Positions 43,406 through 52,158 of a stretch of DNA of 64,000 nt are shown piece by piece; positions within the stretch are counted from its first letter, which is position 1, and each line of letters begins with the position of its first letter. The translations under genes and the position numbers were made by a program. The DNA is from Bacteroidota bacterium (GTDB lineage: Bacteria > Bacteroidota > Bacteroidia > Chitinophagales > Chitinophagaceae). The notes under the pieces are model-generated. The model had not been told where the DNA came from. It saw nothing but the letters and a program-made list of their open reading frames with translations, and made no database searches. Where the stretch lies: NCBI GenBank assembly GCA_030706685.1, contig JAUZOA010000016.1, forward strand, positions 1 to 64,000, in the 5' to 3' direction.

Positions 43406-43460
43406 GAACATAGGCATATAGGGAAACACATAGATAATTCCTATGTGAAATCCTATGTTC
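43406..43460. repeat. Nested inverted repeat CATAGG/CCTATG
   Basis: GAACATAGG (43406-43414) pairs with CCTATGTTC (43452-43460). Within it CACATAG (43427-43433) pairs with CTATGTG (43441-43447). The units are spaced about seven bases apart. It lies 35 bases after the stop of the SnoaL-like gene on the minus strand and may act as a terminator, but no U-run follows. Confidence 0.65.
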
Positions 43461-43495
43461 CTTTCGTGGAGTGTCCCGGGGCAAAGTTCCGGGAA

Positions 43496-43909
43496 TCAGT
43501 TTTCCCCGGCATATTCTTCTTCCGTTACTAACCGGTGCCCTAATTGCTGGTACATTTTGAGGTAATCGAAGCTACTCCAGGCTTCTATTACTTTCCCGTC
43601 TTTATACTTTGCAGTACATTGTCCGGTAAAGGAGATATTATTCCCTTTTACATGTTTAGCGGAAACAATGCAATAGAAGGTGGCAAATTCTGCATCATTC
43701 ACCAACGGTTTTGTTTCTACCCGTATAAGAGGGAATGACTCCCGGAAATTCTTGTAAAAAGTCCTGAAACTTTCGATCCCTTCGGTGGTGCCGGCCGGAT
43801 CAATACCATGGATGATGACGTCTTTATGAAGCATTTCATCAATAAAACTTTCATTGCCTTTGTTCCATATTTCATCGTACCATTGGCTAAGTAGTTCGGT
43901 GGTTGACAT
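43496..43909 (-). CDS. SnoaL-like polyketide-cyclase-fold protein
   Basis: The protein has 137 residues from ATG 43909 (MSTTELLSQWYDEIWNKGN). The frame is open to 44071, but that stretch has no family resemblance and overlaps the next gene. The NTF2-like/SnoaL pattern is WYDEIWNKGNESFIDEMLHKDVIIHG, FRTFYKNFRESFPLIRVE and FTGQCTAKYKDGKVIEAWSSFDYLKMYQQLG. It is a small-molecule binding or cyclase fold; the ligand is unknown. Confidence 0.85.
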   Translation of the reverse strand: MSTTELLSQWYDEIWNKGNESFIDEMLHKDVIIHGIDPAGTTEGIESFRTFYKNFRESFPLIRVETKPLVNDAEFATFYCIVSAKHVKGNNISFTGQCTAKYKDGKVIEAWSSFDYLKMYQQLGHRLVTEEEYAGEN

Positions 43910-44049
43910 GATAGTGGATTTGAGGAGGCAAAAATTACTTTTTATTTTTGGAAACTGCAACCCGGTCTGTAAGATAGATGAAGTATTCGTACAGGAAAGT
44001 CCCCGGAATAGGTAGACTGGACGCCGGGCGAAACGAGTTGAGAATGCAA

Positions 44050-44499
44050 TTAGACTATTTTTTTCATACAAACACTGTCATCTACATCCTGGTATTGTCC
44101 ATAGTTAGGTATGGCCATATATCCTTTTTTCTGGTAAAGCCTGATCGCTTCCGGCTGTTTCATGCCAGTCTCCAGTACGCAGGCGTAGAAATTCAAATCC
44201 TTTGCCCAGGATTCCAATTCCCGTAAGATCATGCCCCCGATACCCTGGCCGCGAAATGCCGTCTCCACATACATTCTTTTGACCTCCACCATATTTTCTT
44301 TGAAAGCACGAAGAGCGCCGCAACCAACCGGTGCGGCATCATTGTAGGCGACAACTGCATACTGTATCGTATCGAGTTTATTAAACTGGTCAAAAAAGGA
44401 TTGCTGATCGCCATATCTGTCCCGGAGGTCTTTATCAAGAAGCGCCACCAATTGGCGAAAGTCTGTATCAGCCGGATTTGTACGAACCAACCTTATCAT
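44050..44499 (-). CDS. GNAT-family N-acetyltransferase
   Basis: This 149-residue acetyltransferase has motif A MYVETAFRGQGIGGMILRELESWAKDL for acetyl-CoA and the C-terminal ETGMKQPEAIRLYQKKGY, as in the YitH/PhnO-like group. MIRLVRTNPADTDFRQLVALLD begins the fold. The substrate is unknown. It lies between two other small single-domain genes in the same orientation, probably separate transcripts. Confidence 0.9.
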   Translation of the reverse strand: MIRLVRTNPADTDFRQLVALLDKDLRDRYGDQQSFFDQFNKLDTIQYAVVAYNDAAPVGCGALRAFKENMVEVKRMYVETAFRGQGIGGMILRELESWAKDLNFYACVLETGMKQPEAIRLYQKKGYMAIPNYGQYQDVDDSVCMKKIV

Positions 44500-44571
44500 A
44501 GATTTTTTTTAAAAAAAGTAATAATGTATAAAATTAAGTATTTACGCTGTGATGAGGAAGGTCATGCTGGT

Positions 44572-44973
44572 TTAGAGACTATCCATCCTTACAGCTTCTT
44601 TCAGCAATTTTACAATTTTGTCTTCCTCTATTTCATCAGCGGACAGGAATATCCTGTAAAATATTTTTTTGTTGCTTCCCCGTGAAAGGTAGTGGTCGGT
44701 ATCCCTGAGTTTATTTCCTTGCCAGAAACCCAATAAAACGCCTTCACGGATTCCTCCCCCGGGAATGGCAGCCGGCCAGATAAGGCAGATTCCCTTTTTG
44801 CCATAGAAAAAAGGAACATTGTAAGCTATTTTTTCTTTGCAGGTCGCCGGCAGGTTTTCAAGAACTATTTGTCGTACTACATCCACTATGATCCGTTCAT
44901 TTTCGGGAAGAATTTCAAACAGATCAAGAAGTGATTTAATTTTTATGGCAGGAACGGTTTTCATACTGGTCAT
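44572..44973 (-). CDS. DUF1801-like protein
   Basis: This protein of about 133 residues may start at the third in-frame codon (ATG at 44964), which also fits. It shows the DUF1801/YdhG pattern: IIVDVVRQIVLENLPATCKEKIAYNVPFFYGKKGICLIWPAA, then GVLLGFWQGNKLRD and IFLSADEIEEDKIVKLLKEAV. These proteins are related to the eukaryotic frataxin-like YdhG fold. Function is unestablished. Confidence 0.75.
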   Translation of the reverse strand: MTSMKTVPAIKIKSLLDLFEILPENERIIVDVVRQIVLENLPATCKEKIAYNVPFFYGKKGICLIWPAAIPGGGIREGVLLGFWQGNKLRDTDHYLSRGSNKKIFYRIFLSADEIEEDKIVKLLKEAVRMDSL

Positions 44974-45003
44974 TTAACGTGAATCTTTTCCAAATTTAAA
45001 TGA

Positions 45004-46872
45004 TTAGCTATGTAAACCCTGGCGGACTTCGTTTGAATCAGTTTCGAGATAGCGCCTTGCCTGCATCGTGTATAGTTCCGCGTATTTTCCTTTTAACAGC
45101 ATAAGTTCCTTATGAGATCCCTGTTCGATAAGCCGGCCATTCTCCAGCATCAGGATCTTATCCGCGTTTTTAACTGTACTAAACCGGTGGGTGATCAGGA
45201 TAACCGTTTTGCCCTGCATATTTGTTTCCAATGTGCTGAATATTTTTTCTTCTGTTACTGCATCTATAGAAGCTGTGGGTTCATCCAGGATAGTAATGGC
45301 GGCATCACGATAAAACATACGGGCCACGGCCAGGCGCTGGTGCTGACCTTTCGAAAGGTCCGTACCATCTTTGAACTCTTTCCATATCAATTGGTCGTAG
45401 GTAGCGGGGAATGTATTGATAAACTCATCTGCTCCTGAAAATTCCGCGGCCTGCCTGAGTTTTTCTTCATCAATAGCTTCAGACATTCTTCCGACTCCGA
45501 TAGATTCACGGATAGTCAAATTATAAATCGGGAAATCCTGGAAGAGTATACCAATAGCATTTTGCCAGTCTTCGAGATGAATATCCCGCAGATCTGTTCC
45601 GTTAATATAAATAGTGCCTTCTGTTGGATCGTAGATCCGGCAAAGCAGTTTAATGAGCGTTGTTTTCCCGGACCCATTTACACCTACAATAGCAATTTTT
45701 TCGCCCGGTTTTATGGAAAAGGAAAGATGTTCTAACACAAAATTATTCTCTGACGTATCGCTGGGATAACGAAACGAAACATCCCTGAATTCGATATCCG
45801 GTGGTTCTTTAGATGAGACTCTTATAGCATTCGCTTTAGAAGAAATTTTAGGTTTCAGGTCAAACAATTCGAACCAGCGGGCAGCATAACGGGCAGCTTC
45901 TTCCGTAAACGAAATCGATTCAACATAACCGTTCACTGTTTGATAAAACCGGGTATAGGTATTAAACGCCAGCAGAAGTCCCCCCACTGCAATGCTCCCG
46001 GCAAGAGCTTCTTTCGTCATCAGTGCAATGGCGGCAAAAAGGAAAAGGAGGTACCATAAACTCAGGATGCCATACGAAGCCGTTTTTCTTCGCTCAGCCA
46101 CAATAATTTTTTTATTAAAGGAGGTTTTGCGGTCACTGATCTGTTTCTTTAACCAGTGTCTCAACTTTAAGAGAATAACATCCACCGCTTTCTGGAGCTC
46201 TTCAAAATGCGATATCCGGTTGCCGATGACCCGGTGATCATCCAGGGAAAGATACCGTATCCGGAAAACTTCCATGCTATACTTTTTATAAAAAAAATAC
46301 ACAGGAGCTGCAGCGAGTGCCGCAAACAAAACCAGCCATCCGTTCAATGACCAAAGAATTCCCATGGATGTAACGATACCGGCCAGGCTCGTCGCGGAAC
46401 CAAAAACAAAATCCTGCAGGTTCAATACGCTTCCGCTGCCCCATTCCTGCGCGCCCCGCAACAAATTCTGGTAATAGTTGCTTTCAATAGTACCGATATC
46501 GAGGCCACCCTGTTTGTCAATTTTGTATAATTCGAGATGAAGGCCCTGTTGCATGCGGAATTTCATCCGGTAATGGGATACGATATTGCCAAGAATCAAA
46601 GGCACTAGAAAGGATAACCCAAGAGTAATGGAAGAAAGGATCAATCCCTTTGTATTGCTGACGCCCTGCTTGATCCGGATAATTTCATTCACGATAGCGG
46701 AGAAGCTGGTAAACTGCAGGTAAACAATTGAACCCTGGAAGACATTGAAAAAAATTAAGAGTAAGAACAATTTCCGGTTGGTTTGCCAGGCAAAAGCAAT
46801 AGATTTCAGGGCAATAGAAAACATATTGCTCTTGCTTTTTGTATTGCTGGCTGGCGGCAAGGGTTCTTTCAT
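45004..46872 (-). CDS. ABC transporter, fused permease and ATPase
   Basis: This 622-residue half-transporter of the MsbA/LmrA class has six membrane spans within residues 30-325. The ATPase (about 365-605) has Walker A GVNGSGKTT, signature LSKGQHQRL and Walker B AITILDEPTAS, and a final LITHRFSTVKNAD. No accessory gene lies beside it, so the substrate (lipid, peptide or drug) is open. It works as a homodimer or with an unlinked partner. Confidence 0.93.
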   Translation of the reverse strand: MKEPLPPASNTKSKSNMFSIALKSIAFAWQTNRKLFLLLIFFNVFQGSIVYLQFTSFSAIVNEIIRIKQGVSNTKGLILSSITLGLSFLVPLILGNIVSHYRMKFRMQQGLHLELYKIDKQGGLDIGTIESNYYQNLLRGAQEWGSGSVLNLQDFVFGSATSLAGIVTSMGILWSLNGWLVLFAALAAAPVYFFYKKYSMEVFRIRYLSLDDHRVIGNRISHFEELQKAVDVILLKLRHWLKKQISDRKTSFNKKIIVAERRKTASYGILSLWYLLFLFAAIALMTKEALAGSIAVGGLLLAFNTYTRFYQTVNGYVESISFTEEAARYAARWFELFDLKPKISSKANAIRVSSKEPPDIEFRDVSFRYPSDTSENNFVLEHLSFSIKPGEKIAIVGVNGSGKTTLIKLLCRIYDPTEGTIYINGTDLRDIHLEDWQNAIGILFQDFPIYNLTIRESIGVGRMSEAIDEEKLRQAAEFSGADEFINTFPATYDQLIWKEFKDGTDLSKGQHQRLAVARMFYRDAAITILDEPTASIDAVTEEKIFSTLETNMQGKTVILITHRFSTVKNADKILMLENGRLIEQGSHKELMLLKGKYAELYTMQARRYLETDSNEVRQGLHS

Positions 46873-47062
46873 ATATTTTTAATCAACAAATATTTACATA
46901 CAAAGTTGGAGGGCTCCGGCTTGTTCCCGGGCAGAATTGCCGGACTCATAGTAAATTAAAATATCCAAAAAACGGAAGCGCTTATTCACCCATCCATGCA
47001 GAACCTGGCTGGTTTTGTCAAAGAGATTAAGATACTGGCCGGGTCCATGTCGCAGTAATATC

Positions 47063-47803
47063 TTAGGGGTATACCAGCAATTGTTCCCGGTAGGTTTCAT
47101 CCCCGGCAGGTAGCTTCAAATTAAAATCGCTTTGATAGGATGTCTTTTTCAACGTCGATGTAAGATAATAGCTTCCGTAAGTAATGCTGAATCTTTCTGT
47201 CTTGAATTGATTAATGGTATCTGCGACTAACAAGGTACCGGCGGGTATGGGACCATAGAGCGTTTTATAATTAGCCCCGTAAGCTGCTGAAGTAATGAGT
47301 TCTAAGCTGTCATTGCTGCCTAAGGCCTGGTTAAATTGAACTTTCCTGACAAGCTTTTCAATCTTTTTAAAGAGATAGATATTATCCAGGTTGGTATCCT
47401 TGTTAGCCGTAACAGGGTACCAGTAAGGAAATAAGTTTCTGTATAGGGCAGTATCTATACCGGTAATGGAAAACGAATAACTATTGGCGCCGCCGGAAAC
47501 CAGGCCGGTAGATTTTTCAGGTGTATAAACAAGCGAAAAGAAACCGTTTCCATCTGTACGAAAATCTTTAGTCAGGCCGCCGACCCCTCCCAATAACCCA
47601 TAGTCGTCGGGTTGTGAAATTTGAAGTTGATAATTCCTGACAGGAATCAGATTGCTGCTGCTTTCAAGCAACCGGCCGGATATAGTATATTCGGGGGTTG
47701 TCAAATTTTTTCTGCAGCCGATCAATGAAATAAATGCCAGGATAATTAAGAGGCGGTTCACAGTCTGAGGGACCAGGTTTACTGATGGCGCATTCATTTT
47801 CAC
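47063..47803 (-). CDS. Lipoprotein with transthyretin-like domain, unknown role
   Basis: This 246-residue protein has a lipobox in LAFISLIGC-R near residue 30. The early segment YTISGRLLESSSNLIPVRNYQLQISQPDD and FRTDGNGFFSLVYTP resemble a carboxypeptidase-regulatory/transthyretin-like beta-sandwich. The rest (YWYPVTANKDTNLDNIYLFKKIEK, SITYGSYYLTSTL) is unassigned. It should be anchored in the outer membrane. An in-frame later ATG within the first 20 residues may be the actual start. Confidence 0.7.
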   Translation of the reverse strand: MKMNAPSVNLVPQTVNRLLIILAFISLIGCRKNLTTPEYTISGRLLESSSNLIPVRNYQLQISQPDDYGLLGGVGGLTKDFRTDGNGFFSLVYTPEKSTGLVSGGANSYSFSITGIDTALYRNLFPYWYPVTANKDTNLDNIYLFKKIEKLVRKVQFNQALGSNDSLELITSAAYGANYKTLYGPIPAGTLLVADTINQFKTERFSITYGSYYLTSTLKKTSYQSDFNLKLPAGDETYREQLLVYP

Positions 47804-47830
47804 CGGTGAATTTTCTCTATCAAATTTACT

Positions 47831-48218
47831 TCATTTTTTGGGTATTCTTCCTGTCTCAGCTTTCTTGCCTAACCATAATAAGCCATCGCTGATCAGTTTA
47901 TCCTGCATCACGCTTTGAAAGGTAGAAGATAGCCGCTATTGGTTCCGTTTTCATAATCCATATCATTATGCCCCATGTTCAGGCAGATCATGCAGTATTT
48001 GTTATTGTCCAGGCGACAGGATAATAACCGCTATGCCATATTTCATTGGTTTTAGGGCCCGTGCCAGGCGGGAAACTGCTTGAATCAACAGATAATAATA
48101 TACTGATAGCAGGGTTAGCTCGCAGATCATCCGGCCAACGGTACCATTCATCGGGAGAAGAGGTAAATATTACCGGATTTTGTGTAAACATACCCGGAGT
48201 GCCATAGCTACTATCCAC
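47831..48218 (-). pseudogene. ThuA-domain protein, 3' remnant with two frameshifts
   Basis: Pieces in three frames read as the C-terminal half of a ThuA (trehalose-utilisation-like) protein. They are SSPDEWYRWPDDLRANPAISILLSVD, EIWHSGYYPVAWT, then after a slip near 48004 KYCMICLNMGHNDMDYENGTN, and after a slip near 47932 LSSTFQSVMQDKLISDGLLWLGKK to the stop at 47831. The N-terminal half is absent and a stop codon lies directly upstream. This is a degraded gene. It is followed by an intact small gene 20 bp upstream on the minus strand. Confidence 0.75.
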
Positions 48219-48238
48219 TTATTTATATCCATCATTTC

Positions 48239-48487
48239 TTATTTGACAATATTCTCAATAGAAGCAACAATGGCTTTTAACAGATCAACGTTTATTTTCT
48301 TATTCGACTTAATATCTTCCCCGGCAATCACTGCTCTCCAGTTTCTTTCTTCATCCGGCTCGAAGAGCAGTTTGGTGCCTTCCACATCAACTTCCAGCTT
48401 ATAACTATAGCTATAATTCAAAAGCCTGGCGGGGAAACTTAATTCTTTATTGTTAAAAATAACCGGCAATTCAAATTCTTCTTCCAT
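48239..48487 (-). CDS. Small protein of unknown function
   Basis: This 82-residue acidic protein has no signal peptide: MEEEFELPVIFNNKELSFPARLL, then YSYKLEVDVEGTKLLFEPDEERNWRAVIAG and LLKAIVASIENI. Strand-helix order and composition look like a genuine single domain, and it is preceded by the secreted esterase gene 12 bp away in the same orientation. No family was recognised. Confidence 0.7.
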   Translation of the reverse strand: MEEEFELPVIFNNKELSFPARLLNYSYSYKLEVDVEGTKLLFEPDEERNWRAVIAGEDIKSNKKINVDLLKAIVASIENIVK

Positions 48488-48499
48488 AGTGTGGCAAAT

Positions 48500-49480
48500 C
48501 TACAAAGATATCTTCCGGTACATCAATGCCCTGTCACCCAAAAACAAAAAACCCGTTACCTTATTTTTTTCACTGGTAAACCGGATATCCATGTTTTTAT
48601 CAGGCTGAATGAAAAAAAGGTTTTCACCCGCGGGTCTTAAAGGAACCCTGTCGGTGCCCGGCTTGGCAAGTAATCCATTATTCTCCACAATAAGTTGTAC
48701 CGTGTCTTTATCGGGTCCTGCATAATACCCTTCATATTTCTTCAAAACAATGTTGCTGACGGGTTTTTCTGTATAGGTAAACCTGGTTTGTGCGAGCAAC
48801 CAACTGTATAAAGAATCATTATTGTAAGTGGCATCCCAGCTGTTATGATTGGCATCAGGATACAGGGTGAAACGCACGGATGGATTGTACCGTCCTGTTG
48901 CCTTTACTAAGTTTTCACTGCCTATGGGCGGAACGATATCATCCCTGGCGCCATGAAAACACCAGACCGGGATATTACGAAGTTTCCACGCACCGGCTGT
49001 ATCGCCACCTCCGCATACAGGGGCAATAGCTGCAAACTCATCGGGGTATTTCATTGCGAAAGCCCAGGTGCCGAAACCGCCCATGCTCAAACCTGTCAGG
49101 TATACTTTCCTTTCGTTGACCCTGTACTTTTTCTTAATGTACCGGAGCAATTTGTAAAGCATTTCAATGTCCCAACCGGAAGGAACATCTGATTGAGGTG
49201 ATACAATAATGAATGGGAACCGCTTTCCTTTATCCGCCAGCTCAGGAGGCCCATGCGCTTTTACTTTTTGAATATCGCTGCCGCTTTCCCCGCTGCCATG
49301 CAGGAAGAGCATCAGCGGCCAACGACTGGTAGTATCGTCATTATATCCTTCCGGCAATGAAAGCAGGTAATTGGTTTCCTGCACAAACTTTTGACTGGTT
49401 TGCTGCGCTTTTATCGCTGCTGACAGGCTACACATAAAGAGGATGACAAAGGCAGCCTTGATTGTAGCAGGTGATTGCAT
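48500..49480 (-). CDS. Secreted alpha/beta-hydrolase esterase
   Basis: This protein of about 326 residues starts from ATG 49480, which opens a signal peptide (MQSPATIKAAFVILFMCSLSAAIKAQ). An ATG at 49522 adds 14 residues. The hydrolase has PLMLFLHGSGESGSD near the oxyanion region, nucleophile Ser in YLTGLSMGGFGTW, VWCFHGARDDIVPP for the acid and a His in DANHNSWD. It resembles predicted peptidase/feruloyl-esterase-like carboxylesterases. A C-terminal domain of about 80 residues (YEGYYAGPDKDTVQLIVENNGLL) is a common extra beta domain. It should be periplasmic. Confidence 0.87.
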   Translation of the reverse strand: MQSPATIKAAFVILFMCSLSAAIKAQQTSQKFVQETNYLLSLPEGYNDDTTSRWPLMLFLHGSGESGSDIQKVKAHGPPELADKGKRFPFIIVSPQSDVPSGWDIEMLYKLLRYIKKKYRVNERKVYLTGLSMGGFGTWAFAMKYPDEFAAIAPVCGGGDTAGAWKLRNIPVWCFHGARDDIVPPIGSENLVKATGRYNPSVRFTLYPDANHNSWDATYNNDSLYSWLLAQTRFTYTEKPVSNIVLKKYEGYYAGPDKDTVQLIVENNGLLAKPGTDRVPLRPAGENLFFIQPDKNMDIRFTSEKNKVTGFLFLGDRALMYRKISL

Positions 49481-49688
49481 TATAAGGGTTTCTGCCTGAA
49501 AGTTAATGATAACCACTAACATTCGGTAAAGGAATGATCCTGGTTATAAGGACGGCGGTTTATCAACAGGACTTTCAGAAAACCCTGCTATTTTTTGTAA
49601 CCTTTTCCACTGATTTTACTCCAATGACTACTATCCCGGAGATGCCCGGACCTATAATAGTAATAAACGAATAATAATTAAAAACTTT

Positions 49689-50384
49689 ATGATGCAAAAC
49701 GGAACGTTGATCAAAATGCCGGAGAATAAACTTTCCCGGGAAGAATTGGAGGAATTGCTGGGCGAGCAGCATATCGGCACTTCTCACGATACACCTTTAC
49801 GGCATGATGCGTTTGATAAGACTGACGAGGAGAAAATAAGAATTATTTCGGGTCATTTCCGGGAAATAATGAATACACTGGGATTGGACCTCGAAGATGA
49901 TAGTTTGAAAGGAACACCGGGGCGGGTGGCCAAAATGTTTATAAAAGAAATATTCAGCGGGCTCGATCCCAAAAACAAACCACAGGTAGCATTATTTGAT
50001 AATAAATACAACTATAACCAGATGCTGGTGGAAAAGAATATTACAATCTATTCAAATTGCGAACATCATTTTGTTCCCATCATCGGCAAGGCGCATATCG
50101 CTTATATATCATCCGGGAAGGTTATCGGCCTGTCCAAGCTTAACCGGATCGTTCAATACTACGCACAAAGACCGCAGGTGCAGGAAAGACTGACTATTCA
50201 AATAGCGAATGAGCTGAAATCGGTGTTGCATACAAAGGATGTGGCTGTTGTAATAGATGCTGTGCATTTATGCGTCTCATCAAGAGGGGTAAAAGATAAT
50301 AATAGCAGCACGCTGACGGCTGAATACAGCGGTGCATTTTTGGATCCTGCCAAAAAAGATGAATTTTTAAAATATATAGCTTAA
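49689..50384 (+). CDS. folE: GTP cyclohydrolase I
   Basis: This 231-residue enzyme converts GTP to 7,8-dihydroneopterin triphosphate for folate or pterin synthesis. Key segments are DDSLKGTPGRVAKMFIKEIFSGL, TIYSNCEHHFVPIIGKAHIAYI with the zinc ligands Cys and His, and VHLCVSSRGVKDNNSSTLTAEYSG with the second Cys. It is followed 60 bp later by a flavin reductase gene in the same direction. Confidence 0.95.
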   Translation: MMQNGTLIKMPENKLSREELEELLGEQHIGTSHDTPLRHDAFDKTDEEKIRIISGHFREIMNTLGLDLEDDSLKGTPGRVAKMFIKEIFSGLDPKNKPQVALFDNKYNYNQMLVEKNITIYSNCEHHFVPIIGKAHIAYISSGKVIGLSKLNRIVQYYAQRPQVQERLTIQIANELKSVLHTKDVAVVIDAVHLCVSSRGVKDNNSSTLTAEYSGAFLDPAKKDEFLKYIA

Positions 50385-50444
50385 CAACGCTGTATATAAT
50401 TGCGGAGGAAAGTCCTGTTAAAAAATGATATTTTAGTACACACA

Positions 50445-51113
50445 ATGGAATCACATATAGTTAAAATAAGGTCAATTAAGAAAGTCACGCACGATGTGCT
50501 TGGAATTATACTGGATAAACCCGCTAACTATCTGTTTACCCCGGGCCAGGCAACAGAGGTAGCCATCAATAAAGAAGGCTGGACGGGGGAGAAGAGGCCA
50601 TTTACATTCACCAATTTACCGGGTGATGATCATTTGGAGTTTACGATAAAGACATATCCTTCGCATAAAGGTGTTACCAATGAATTGCTGAAGCTGGTAC
50701 CGGGTGATGAATTGATCCTGCATGATGTCTGGGGCGCCATTTCGTACAAAGGCCCGGGCGTCTTTATTGCAGGGGGCGCCGGCATCACACCTTTCCTGGC
50801 TATTTTCAGGTACCTCAGGTCAATTAATAAAGCCAGGGGCAACCAGTTGATCTTTGCTAATAAAACCAGAGCAGATATCATTTGCGAAAAAGAATTAAAG
50901 GAATTGCTGGGTGATGCATTGATCAATATATTATCGGATGAAACACAGGCAGGATATGAACAGGGGATGATCACGGAGAATTTTTTAAGAAAGTATATTA
51001 CCGGCTTTGACCTATTTTTTTATGTATGTGGTCCTCCGCCTATGATGAATGCTGTGCAGAAGAGTTTAGCCAGCCTGGGAGTGGGTAATAATTCTGTTGT
51101 CGTGGAAATCTAA
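50445..51113 (+). CDS. Flavin-dependent ferredoxin/flavodoxin reductase-like protein
   Basis: This protein has 222 residues from ATG 50445. A TTG at 50400 would add 15 residues overlapping a promoter-like stretch. FAD-binding blocks are ATEVAINKEGWTGEKRPFTFTN and HKGVTNELLKL. The NAD(P) module has VFIAGGAGITPFLAIFRYL and the CGPPPMM motif near the C-terminus. There is no iron-sulfur domain, so it is a reductase module of the FNR superfamily that passes electrons to an unidentified partner. Confidence 0.9.
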   Translation: MESHIVKIRSIKKVTHDVLGIILDKPANYLFTPGQATEVAINKEGWTGEKRPFTFTNLPGDDHLEFTIKTYPSHKGVTNELLKLVPGDELILHDVWGAISYKGPGVFIAGGAGITPFLAIFRYLRSINKARGNQLIFANKTRADIICEKELKELLGDALINILSDETQAGYEQGMITENFLRKYITGFDLFFYVCGPPPMMNAVQKSLASLGVGNNSVVVEI

Positions 51114-51171
51114 GCCGCGTCTTTTCCCTTATCTCCGGATAGCCCCCAATTTTATTGAAGTTGAGTTTTTA

Positions 51172-51624
51172 TCATGGGCCGCTTACTATTATAGTGCCTT
51201 TACCGGTGCTGCCAATTTTACCAAGAATTTCATTCCACCACTGAAAGTTCACTTTTCCCCACTTAATGAATATTGTTTTACCAAAATGAATCGTATTGTC
51301 AGATAACTCAGCACCTTCATTATTAAGAACTTCATAAGTAATTCCGAACTTTCCCGTCCATGGCATAAGAATACTATCGGCCACTGTCAATCCAAATTGT
51401 CCCTTAATGATTATTATTTTTCTTTTTGTCAGAATAATCATGGAATCAATGTCTTCTTTACTTACTTTTTTTAAATAGCCGGGATCGAATTCAGTTTCCT
51501 GCCACTGAATTTTTTGAGGAATATAATAGCTATGAACCGGGACGCTCAATTTTTTCTTTTCCCTGTTAAAGCAACCGGAAATTACCCCGGCAAGCAGGAA
51601 GCAAAGCAATATTTTAACGGGCAT
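51172..51624 (-). CDS. Lipoprotein of unknown function
   Basis: This 150-residue protein has a clear lipobox (MPVKILLCFLLAGVISGC). The mature part is beta-rich: SYYIPQKIQWQETEF, IILTKRKIIIIKGQFGL, WTGKFGITYEVLNNEGAEL and IFIKWGKVNFQWWNEILGK. No family was recognised. It converges with the reductase gene. Confidence 0.7.
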   Translation of the reverse strand: MPVKILLCFLLAGVISGCFNREKKKLSVPVHSYYIPQKIQWQETEFDPGYLKKVSKEDIDSMIILTKRKIIIIKGQFGLTVADSILMPWTGKFGITYEVLNNEGAELSDNTIHFGKTIFIKWGKVNFQWWNEILGKIGSTGKGTIIVSGP

Positions 51625-52158
51625 GTGAATCCAGTTTATGATTATTAACCCGAATTTAATTGATCCCTCCCGGCAAACCGGAAAAATCGCTGCTGTCTCA
51701 TTTTCAATTCCATAAGTCCATGTTATTATTTTTTCAGGTTCACTTTACCGGTAGTTGAATAGAGGCAGGCCCTGTTTTCAGCCGGGTCCCAGGCAGCTTT
51801 GAACAGGATATAACCCGTATATAAGCCGTATATAACCCGCATATAACCCGTATATAAGCTGTACCTATTAGATACGGCTTATATACGGCTTAATAGCAAC
51901 TTATTGAGAGTTTATAAGCAGGTTAAAGACACAATAGATCCCGGCAAGCCCCGGCAGATTATGGGTTTTGCCAGGAATAAACCCGGCTGCGACACTTTAT
52001 TTCTGTTTCAAAACCTGAAGAGAGATTCTACCGGAAAAGGGGAAGCTCCTTTTATAAAAAGGCCACTGAGAACAACAGGGGAAATGAGTTATAAAGGGTA
52101 TTTATGTGGCCCGCTGTTTCTCCGGGCAACTCTGTGACATGAATTTCTCCGGCTTTTT
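51625..52158. other. 534-bp intergenic region
   Basis: The region holds the 11-bp two-sided array at 51805-51903. A 77-codon plus-strand frame at 51904-52137 has no recognisable features and is not accepted. Nothing else was seen. Confidence 0.5.
51805..51903. repeat. Two-sided 11-bp array (CGTATATAAGC)
   Basis: Exact 11-bp units run from 51805: AGGATATAACC, CGTATATAAGC, CGTATATAACC, CGCATATAACC, CGTATATAAGC, then TGTACCTATTA, and then the reverse-oriented GATACGGCTTA, TATACGGCTTA and ATAGCAACTTA. CCGTATATAAGC is exactly complementary to GCTTATATACGG (51877-51888). The architecture is the same as at 181-420, with a wholly different unit. Confidence 0.9.

Noticed and set aside
43910-44071. 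N-terminal extension of the SnoaL-like protein
   Set aside because: The extra 54 codons have no family match and overlap the end of the acetyltransferase gene; ATG 43909 gives the normal length.
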